Source: Thermoplasmata archaeon
Lineage (GTDB): Archaea; Thermoplasmatota; B47-G6
NCBI GenBank assembly: GCA_003663585.1
Contig: QMTU01000077.1
Coordinates: 1-5,023, forward strand
Length of the DNA stretch: 5,023 nt
Reading direction: 5' to 3'
Shown here: positions 1 through 4,178 of the stretch, one piece after another
Layout: each line of letters starts with the position of its first letter
How positions within the stretch are numbered: position 1 is the stretch's first letter
The notes under the pieces: model-generated
What the model was told of the DNA's origin: nothing
What the model saw: the letters and a program-made list of their open reading frames with translations, nothing else
Database searches by the model: none
Position numbers and translations under genes: made by a program

Positions 1-43
1 CTTAATTTTTAAAGGTTTTGTCCCCCGATGACATGCAAAATGC

Positions 44-62
44 TCACAAAGAAAAGAACAGC
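44..62 (-). terminator. T-rich tract, possible terminator of the MATE gene
   Basis: Read on the minus strand, this stretch is a pyrimidine-rich run with two T clusters, about 120-140 bases after the stop of the MATE gene. Archaeal transcripts often end at T-rich tracts without a hairpin. No strong stem-loop precedes it. The rest of positions 1-182 contains no convincing gene on either strand. At the left edge (about 5-18) the minus strand carries a TTTAAAAATTAA-like element that could be a promoter pointing out of the window. Confidence 0.2.
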
Positions 63-182
63 TTCATAAGGCTTCCTCCTGCACTTAAGAAGTAAAGTTA
101 TCGCAAGGAGGTTCAGATTATTAAAGGATCATTCCTAAAACAGTTTTGAGTGCGTTTTATGCTTTTAGCGCAATGGAAGATG

Positions 183-1571
183 TTACTCAATAATCCTATG
201 AATCCACAAATCCTTTTCCATTAGCGCATATGCAAGAAGGCCTGCTATTAGATTACTGAGAGCCATTCCAACCCAAACACCTAAGGATCCATATCCTAGA
301 AGGATCCCAAGAACATATGAAAGAGGCACACGAAGCCCCCAAAGTCTAACCATGGAAATTAACATATCATATTGAGTCTTTCCTGAGGCTCTAAATGGCG
401 CTAGGCTTACTATAGAGAGTGCAAAAAATGCTGCTGACATTCCAAATGTCCACATCCCAGTAACACTTGTACTTATTACTAGATCTCTTAGTGGGTCTTC
501 TGGATTCCTATGGAATATCTCTAATATTGGCCTGGCAAAGATTGCCACTGCTAAAGATCCTAAAAACCTTATCCCTACCACTATAAGTGCAGTCTTCCTA
601 GCTATCTCCTTTGCCCTAATGAAATCATTGTTCCCTATCGCTTGTCCTATCATTGTGGCAGATGCCATGTTAAATGCGAATGTCATCCACGTGAAAATGT
701 CCATAACGCGATTAACAAGAGACCACGCGGTGATCATGTACTCTCCAACCCTTGATATCACTATCAAAAGAACAAAGAATCCTGACGTCGTTATCATCCT
801 TGAGAAGCCTAGAGGCGATCCTATGTATATTATTCTTCTTATGAGAGATATATCTACTTTAAAGTGCTTAGGTCTAAGCCTAATTCGGGGGTGGAGGAAT
901 ATCAAAGCTATTAACGTTGATGCTTCCAGTACTTCTGCTATGAGTGTTGCTATTGCTGCTCCTTTCACTTCAAGCCTTGGGAATGGCCCCCAACCGTATA
1001 TGAGGAACGGGTCAAGGACAGCATTCAAGAGGACAAAAGGAACCCTAACATAAAGAGCAACCTCAGGATAACCCCAAACACGAAATGCCATCCCTCCTAT
1101 CATTGCAAGTCCCATTATAGTCTGCCCTACTAGGGCTATTGGAGCATAGTTCATAAAACTCTCAGCAAACTCTGGAGTAAGCTTAAGAAGTCTCGGAATC
1201 CATCCTAACATAATGTAAACTACTATTGCTAGGGGAGCTCCTATGAGAATAACCACAATTATTATGTGTGCAAGGGATTTCCTGGCATCTTCATCTTTAC
1301 CTGCTCCTCTATTCTGAGATATTAAAGCTATGGCTGCACCACTGAGTCCAAAGACAAATGAAAATATTAAAGAGATTATAGGCCAGGACATCATTGGAGC
1401 TGATAGAGCAGAGGATCCTAAGCCTCCTAGCCAAAAAGTATCAAGAAGATTATAAGCAGTAGATAGGAGATTTGACACTACTGTAGGTACCGCTAGTTTC
1501 ATGAGGGTTCTTACGACAGGACCATATAGTATCTCTTGCCTTCTCTTCTCTGCAGGATCCAAAGAGGACAC
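183..1571 (-). CDS. MATE family multidrug/cation-coupled efflux transporter
   Basis: A complete polytopic inner-membrane exporter of 462 residues, the usual length for the MATE (multi antimicrobial extrusion) family, which expels organic cations and drugs in exchange for protons or sodium ions. Twelve hydrophobic segments can be placed at roughly 20-42, 55-85, 102-124, 138-162, 170-193, 204-228, 246-272, 280-312, 326-352, 366-392, 403-428 and 430-452, in two pseudo-symmetric halves. The first helix has the family pattern around NLLDTFWLGGLG. Asp44, Asn183 and Asp187 (LLNAVLDPFLIYG) correspond, with a constant offset of three, to the Asp41/Asn180/Asp184 ion-site residues known from Pyrococcus furiosus MATE, so it is probably a DinF-type archaeal member. 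The start is GTG at 1569-1571, with no good Shine-Dalgarno. A TATA box about 45-55 bases upstream predicts a short leader of some 20 bases. It is transcribed away from the 2129 operon. Substrate and coupling ion cannot be told from the sequence. Confidence 0.95.
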   Translation of the reverse strand: MSSLDPAEKRRQEILYGPVVRTLMKLAVPTVVSNLLSTAYNLLDTFWLGGLGSSALSAPMMSWPIISLIFSFVFGLSGAAIALISQNRGAGKDEDARKSLAHIIIVVILIGAPLAIVVYIMLGWIPRLLKLTPEFAESFMNYAPIALVGQTIMGLAMIGGMAFRVWGYPEVALYVRVPFVLLNAVLDPFLIYGWGPFPRLEVKGAAIATLIAEVLEASTLIALIFLHPRIRLRPKHFKVDISLIRRIIYIGSPLGFSRMITTSGFFVLLIVISRVGEYMITAWSLVNRVMDIFTWMTFAFNMASATMIGQAIGNNDFIRAKEIARKTALIVVGIRFLGSLAVAIFARPILEIFHRNPEDPLRDLVISTSVTGMWTFGMSAAFFALSIVSLAPFRASGKTQYDMLISMVRLWGLRVPLSYVLGILLGYGSLGVWVGMALSNLIAGLLAYALMEKDLWIHRIIE

Positions 1572-1614
1572 CGTCCAGATAATATTCGATATAGAAGATC
1601 AAGAATAAGAAGAT

Positions 1615-1624
1615 CTATTTATAG
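1615..1624 (-). promoter_or_regulatory. TATA box of the MATE gene
   Basis: The minus strand reads CTATAAATAG, very close to the archaeal TATA-box consensus. Transcription starting about 26 bases downstream would begin near 1593, leaving about 20 bases of leader before the GTG at 1571. This fits the weak Shine-Dalgarno of that gene. The box also overlaps the stop codon of the small upstream frame at 1619-1711. Confidence 0.55.
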
Positions 1625-1711
1625 GTTATTAATAATATTTGCCAGTATATTGGACAATTTGCCCATCGTACTAGCGTCTTTAACACATAGAGCATGTTTC
1701 ATGTATTTCAT
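1619..1711 (-). CDS. Possible small protein of 30 residues upstream of the MATE gene
   Basis: ATG at 1709-1711 opens a 30-codon frame ending with TAA at 1619-1621. The predicted peptide begins MKYMKHALCVKDASTMG and ends in an amphipathic, Ile/Leu/Asn-rich helix-like stretch. I do not recognise a family. In its favour: a partial Shine-Dalgarno (GTGAT) about ten bases before the ATG, and AT-rich TATA-like elements at about 1730-1739 and 1748-1758 at suitable distances. It lies on the same strand as the MATE gene and its stop overlaps that gene's TATA box, so it could be an upstream small gene or regulatory leader. Against it: it is short, the region is AT-rich, and a frame of this size can occur by chance. 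Confidence 0.22.
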   Translation of the reverse strand: MKYMKHALCVKDASTMGKLSNILANIINNL

Positions 1712-1763
1712 AAGCTTCAAATCACGACTTAATAAACAGCTACGAACGTTAATAAATACCCTT

Positions 1764-1780
1764 GAGAAATATTTTATAGA
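1764..1780 (+). promoter_or_regulatory. Possible archaeal promoter (BRE + TATA) in front of the GC-rich relict
   Basis: A purine-rich BRE-like GAGAAAT is followed directly by ATTTTATAGA. A box centred near 1774 predicts transcription starting near 1800. That is the point where the sequence switches from AT-rich to the GC-rich TnpB/omega-RNA-like island. A second AT-rich element at about 1783-1795 would start transcription some 15 bases further in. The intergenic region is AT-rich, so matches of this quality can arise by chance. The spacing is what makes it notable. Confidence 0.35.
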
Positions 1781-1880
1781 GAGATATAGCTTTATCGCTT
1801 AAGGGGTTTGGAGTTTGTAGTGTTGGTGGTGAGGTCTGGCACCGTGACGTCCTTGCTGCCTGGAATCTGTACCTGAAAGC

Positions 1881-1919
1881 CCTCCAGGGTGATGGGAGCA
1901 ATGCTCCGAGCCCTGGAGG
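1881..1919 (+). repeat. Nine-base-pair stem with a nested hairpin in the relict
   Basis: CCTCCAGGG at 1881-1889 is the exact reverse complement of CCCTGGAGG at 1911-1919. The 21-base loop contains a second five-pair hairpin, 1895-1899 with 1903-1907. Nesting of two perfect stems is less likely to be accidental than either alone. The stem lies within the TnpB-derived coding remnant, where a structured RNA overlapping the gene's end would be expected. Confidence 0.6.
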
Positions 1920-2003
1920 ACCTTACTTAAATGGAAGGCTCGTGCCGTTGGGCTCGACTGCCACCAGTGAAGCCCCCCCCCCCGCAACCTCCCAGGTGGC
2001 TGA

Positions 2004-2018
2004 GGTGGAACTCCCACC
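2004..2018 (+). repeat. Subterminal hairpin near the transposon right end
   Basis: GGTGG at 2004-2008 and CCACC at 2014-2018 form a five-pair stem with a five-base loop. A second GGTGG copy precedes it at 1995-1999, so alternative pairings exist, including GCCACC 1960-1965 with GGTGGC 1995-2000. Its place just after the TnpB tail suits a TnpA-recognised right-end hairpin. Confidence 0.4.
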
Positions 2019-2059
2019 GCGATACAAAGTGATACGTATCCATACAAAACGAGGCAATA

Positions 2060-2101
2060 GGGAAAAATAGTTTATTTGTAGTCATTGTTAACTTCTTAAA
2101 T
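2060..2101 (+). promoter_or_regulatory. Promoter region of the 2129 operon
   Basis: Two TATA-like elements lie here. One is GAAAAATAGTTTATTT at about 2063-2078, where the first part resembles a BRE; it predicts a start near 2100 and a leader of roughly 30 bases. The other is TTCTTAAATG at 2093-2102, which predicts a start near 2124 and an almost leaderless message. The first agrees better with the Shine-Dalgarno seen at 2125-2131. I cannot choose between them from sequence alone. Confidence 0.35.
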
Positions 2102-2124
2102 GAGTGATTAAGTCGTATAGTTCT

Positions 2125-2131
2125 AGGGGTG
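2125..2131 (+). promoter_or_regulatory. Shine-Dalgarno that may move the start of the first operon gene
   Basis: AGGGGTG here can pair with the CACCUCCU end of archaeal 16S rRNA. It overlaps the GTG at 2129 but lies six bases before an in-frame TTG at 2138. If the message has a leader, TTG 2138 is the better start, giving 341 residues. If it is leaderless, GTG 2129 is possible, giving 344. Confidence 0.4.
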
Positions 2132-3163
2132 CAAAGCTTGCAAGCAGAAGCTCAAAGACAACAAGAACAAAAGGAAAGAAAGATCTATAAGATTTCATAC
2201 ATAGTCCCATTTAGAAGAGGAGGTGTTACTTTCATTGAGAAGAACTGGACGGAGGGCTTTCTAATAATTACTGACAAGTATGTGGCTTTTATATCTAAGG
2301 ACAAGAAGATTGACGCAAAGATCGAATTAGAGAACATAACAGGGGTTGGTAGACCAGAAAAGAATCCACAGAAAATGCCAGGTTCTATGGAGTTTATTCT
2401 TTCTATAGATTACAATGATGAAGGAACCTCAGCTACAGCACTAATATCCTCGAGTAAGGAAGTCATAGACGAGATAGGATATGTACTAGAGGAAAAGCTT
2501 GGGCTTAAGGAAAAGATTAGACTCTCATTTGAGGAAAGAAGAATATTAATGTTGTTATATCAGGGTATAAACTCTCCAAAAGACATAGCCGAGATCATGA
2601 ACATAACTGAAAGCAGAGTATCAGAGCTTCTCATAGAGCTCATAAATAAGGGACTCGTAGACACTACTGGAAAGCTAACAATGAGAGGGTCTAAAATAGT
2701 CTCAGAGATGTTCACTAAAGGGGCTGAGCTTGAAAGAATAAGCTATGAGCTTGCAAAGACATTAGAACTGAAGTACACTGAAGTCGCTAAGTCTACAATA
2801 GAGATACTTGCTGAAAGAGGTTTCTTACCAAGGTCTAGAGAAGATGCTGTAAATAAACCTCTTGAGGAGTGGCTTAATGCCCTAGTAGAGTATTTAAACC
2901 CAATAGGACTTGTGAGTGATGTAGAGATTCATGTAAACAGGCTGACCAAAACAATAGAAATAAAACACATAAATTCTAAACAGGCGGCCCTTGTAGAGAC
3001 CCTTTATTCTATGTATAACGTGTGTGTTGACATATTCACACACGTAGTTTCTCAGTTTATAATACAATACTTTGGATATCTTCCAAGAGTGATAAACGTA
3101 TCCACAAAAGGATCTGACCTAATGATAACCTTAGAGGTTATAGAGCCTCTTCCAATTCTTTAG
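2129..3163 (+). CDS. CheF-like protein: PH-like domain, winged helix and unknown C-terminal domain
   Basis: A soluble protein of 344 residues, first gene of the operon. Residues 1-18 are a charged Gln/Lys/Glu-rich tail. Residues about 20-125 look like a PH-like beta domain with a W-x-E-G-x-L-I-I-T-x-K-Y-V pattern at 40-52 and I-x-L-E-N-I-T-G-V-G at 65-74. This recalls the N-terminal part of archaeal CheF (DUF439), which links the chemotaxis system to the archaellum motor. Residues 133-192 form a winged helix-turn-helix (EERRILMLLYQGINSPKDIA, then a recognition helix near 160-173 and a wing at 177-186), again similar to the winged helix after the CheF core. Residues 200-344 are helical, then an alpha/beta segment with Y-F-G-Y-L-P-R-V-I-N-V-S; I do not recognise this part. 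No membrane segment or signal peptide is visible. No chemotaxis or archaellum gene lies in this window, so a role as transcription factor or sensor is equally possible. The CheF resemblance is by eye. Confidence 0.9.
   Translation: MQSLQAEAQRQQEQKERKIYKISYIVPFRRGGVTFIEKNWTEGFLIITDKYVAFISKDKKIDAKIELENITGVGRPEKNPQKMPGSMEFILSIDYNDEGTSATALISSSKEVIDEIGYVLEEKLGLKEKIRLSFEERRILMLLYQGINSPKDIAEIMNITESRVSELLIELINKGLVDTTGKLTMRGSKIVSEMFTKGAELERISYELAKTLELKYTEVAKSTIEILAERGFLPRSREDAVNKPLEEWLNALVEYLNPIGLVSDVEIHVNRLTKTIEIKHINSKQAALVETLYSMYNVCVDIFTHVVSQFIIQYFGYLPRVINVSTKGSDLMITLEVIEPLPIL
3018..3045 (+). repeat. Perfect nine-base inverted repeat inside the CheF-like gene
   Basis: ACGTGTGTG at 3018-3026 is repeated inverted as CACACACGT at 3037-3045 around a ten-base loop. 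It lies in the coding region for the C-terminal domain, about 120 bases before the stop. It could form an mRNA hairpin or a protein-binding site. One such repeat in a 5-kb window is not far from chance expectation. Confidence 0.6.
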
Positions 3164-3184
3164 TCTCGTTGGAGGCCTTCCCAG

Positions 3185-4168
3185 ATGAACCCATATGAGA
3201 TAGACGTTTATGCGCTGATATATGACCTCGTGAGGCAAATACCTGAAGGATACGTCACTACATATGGTGCTATAGCAAAAGCACTAGGAGACATAAGGGC
3301 ATCGAAGGCTGTCGGAGAAGTCCTAGCAATGAATCCAACACCTATCATTGTTCCATGCCATAGAGTTGTTATGTCTGATGGATCCTTAGGAGGATACACA
3401 CATCCAGAGGGAGTTAGAAAGAAAGCTGAGCTCCTGAGAAGAGAAGGTGTTGAGATTATAGGAGGTAAGGTTAACCTTAAAAAATGCTTTTTTAACGATT
3501 TTAAGCTCAAGATAAGACCCTTTGAAGTCTTTAGGGACTATCAAAAAAGAATTTCAGAGAAAATTAGACTAGAGGATTATGATTTCAGCGCTATAGTTGG
3601 TGTGGATCTAACATATAATGGAAGATATGGAATAGCCGCCGTTGTTGTCTTTGACGAAAAAGGCAACCCTGAATACGTAAGATACTACTCTAAGAAAACT
3701 TTAGTTCCATATGTACCTACATACTTGGCGTTTAGAGAATACCCAATTATAGAAGAAGTATCTAGGGATCTTAGGGGCTACCTCTTTTTCTTAGATGGTC
3801 ATGGAATACTTCACCCGAGAAAGTGCGGTTATGCGTCGCACGTAGGCGTGGAACTTGATACTCCGTCAATAGGTGTTGCAAAAAGCTTACTAGTAGGAAA
3901 TATTGTCATAGAGTCAAATAATCTTGCAAAAGTTCTTATAGACGACGAGGTTAGGGGATACGCAATATATGATAAGGGAAGAGCTTCAGTGTATGTTTCT
4001 CCTGGCCACAAGATTACCGTAGGCTCTGCCCTCAGAGAAACCATGAAAGTTAAAAAGTACAAGATTCCAGAGCCAACAAGACTTGCGCACTATTATACTA
4101 AGCTTGGAAAGGAGATGTTTAAGAATAGAAAGCTCTTACCGGAGCGGCTGCTAGAAACCCCGCTTTGA
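3185..4168 (+). CDS. O6-alkylguanine-DNA alkyltransferase / endonuclease V fusion
   Basis: One uninterrupted frame of 327 residues joins two DNA repair enzymes. Residues 4-90 are the catalytic domain of O6-alkylguanine-DNA alkyltransferase: Tyr27, Asn50, the PCHRV motif (acceptor Cys58, His59), Gly-Gly-Tyr at 69-71 and Glu87 are present. The N-terminal alkyltransferase domain is absent, and the arginine-finger position (Arg128 of human MGMT) is Lys41. Residues about 113-325 are endonuclease V, which nicks the strand 3' of hypoxanthine made by adenine deamination: metal ligands Asp141 (GVDLTY), Glu185 (FREYP), Asp204 (LDGHG) and His302 (PTRLAH), plus the base-wedge PYVP at 175-178, are all intact. 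A fusion of this kind from Ferroplasma acidarmanus has been reported to have both activities, so both are expected here. The start is ATG with GGAGG at 3171-3175, nine bases upstream. The gene lies 21 bases after the CheF-like gene and 10 before the glycosyltransferase. The stop overlaps the next Shine-Dalgarno, which suggests one transcript. Confidence 0.95.
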   Translation: MNPYEIDVYALIYDLVRQIPEGYVTTYGAIAKALGDIRASKAVGEVLAMNPTPIIVPCHRVVMSDGSLGGYTHPEGVRKKAELLRREGVEIIGGKVNLKKCFFNDFKLKIRPFEVFRDYQKRISEKIRLEDYDFSAIVGVDLTYNGRYGIAAVVVFDEKGNPEYVRYYSKKTLVPYVPTYLAFREYPIIEEVSRDLRGYLFFLDGHGILHPRKCGYASHVGVELDTPSIGVAKSLLVGNIVIESNNLAKVLIDDEVRGYAIYDKGRASVYVSPGHKITVGSALRETMKVKKYKIPEPTRLAHYYTKLGKEMFKNRKLLPERLLETPL

Positions 4169-4173
4169 GGGAT
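4167..4173 (+). promoter_or_regulatory. Shine-Dalgarno of the glycosyltransferase, overlapping the previous stop
   Basis: GAGGGAT begins inside the TGA stop of the repair fusion and lies five bases before the ATG at 4179. It settles the start: the earlier ATG at 4172 is in another frame that ends after 20 codons. The overlap implies co-transcription and possibly coupled translation. Confidence 0.6.
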
Positions 4174-4178
4174 GAAAG

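Larger units (their letters stand above)
1801..2020 (+). ncRNA. Candidate stand-alone omega-RNA-like structured RNA
   Basis: The island is about 61% G+C by hand count, far above its AT-rich flank, and contains several nested stems. Nine perfect pairs join 1881-1889 and 1911-1919, enclosing a five-pair hairpin (GGAGC 1895-1899 with GCTCC 1903-1907). GGGCT 1950-1954 pairs with AGCCC 1971-1975 around ACTG 1957-1960 / CAGT 1965-1968. GGTGG 2004-2008 pairs with CCACC 2014-2018. An alternative closing helix joins 1825-1833 to 2011-2018. In IS200/IS605 elements the omega RNA that guides TnpB comes from exactly this part: the 3' end of tnpB plus the right end. Whether it is transcribed or used is inference. 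A decayed transposon end with no function remains a real alternative. Confidence 0.4.
1801..2020 (+). mobile_element. Right-end remnant of an IS200/IS605-type transposon
   Basis: The TnpB tail is followed within a few bases by a short subterminal hairpin (2004-2018). This is the arrangement expected at the right end of these elements, whose single-strand transposase TnpA recognises hairpins and cleaves a short distance away. No TnpA gene, no left-end hairpin and no internal tnpB sequence are present, so the relict cannot move by itself. The exact right boundary is uncertain, probably shortly after 2018. Confidence 0.5.
1801..2032 (+). pseudogene. C-terminal remnant of an IS200/IS605-family TnpB
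   Basis: In the frame of position 1804 the island reads GFGVCSVGGEVWHRDVLAAW, followed by NLYLKALQGDGSNAPSP and later LVPLGSTATSEAPPP. The HRDVLAAWNL block matches the last RuvC-like catalytic segment (Arg-Asp-Val-x-Ala-Ala-x-Asn) of TnpB nucleases. The GDGS...PLGSTAT tail is typical of archaeal members. Only about 60-75 of the roughly 400 residues remain. The first two RuvC motifs, the N-terminal domains and most of the zinc finger are missing (one Cys is left). The frame opens only at 1780, after a stop, and has no plausible start, so this is a truncated relict, not a gene. A run of eleven C residues at 1973-1983 affects how it ends. As written, the frame runs on to a stop at 2068-2070. With one C fewer it would stop at 2030-2032 after a Trp/Arg-rich tail. 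With one more it would stop at 2001-2003. Family assignment is from motif recognition by eye. Confidence 0.7.

Noticed and set aside
107..147. Possible C/D box guide RNA on the minus strand
   Set aside because: Only a one-mismatch C box (AATGATC) and one CTGA are visible, with poor C' and D boxes and wrong spacing.
619..1053. Plus-strand open frame of 144 codons
   Set aside because: Lies wholly within the MATE gene on the other strand; no ribosome binding site and no family pattern. It is an antisense shadow.
1536..1802. Plus-strand open frame of 88 codons
   Set aside because: Begins inside the MATE gene, crosses that gene's promoter, and has an Arg/Ile-rich composition typical of translated AT-rich non-coding DNA.
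1801..2020. Signal recognition particle RNA or RNase P RNA as the explanation of the GC-rich island
   Set aside because: The conserved helix-8 GGAAG/AGCAGC features of SRP RNA and the GAGGAAAGUC-type core of RNase P RNA are absent, and the TnpB reading is coherent.
2031..2040. Ten-base palindrome GATACGTATC as a stand-alone operator call
   Set aside because: About five ten-base palindromes are expected per 5 kb by chance; reported only as part of the guide/operator idea, not as a feature.
1799..2047. Minus-strand open frame of 82 codons opposite the GC-rich island
   Set aside because: Gly/Gln/His-rich low-complexity product produced by GC-rich sequence; the plus strand reads as TnpB, which explains the island better.
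3208..3510. Minus-strand open frames opposite the repair fusion and start of the glycosyltransferase (also 3829-4062 and 4151-4441)
   Set aside because: Each is antisense to a strongly supported gene and shows no family motif.
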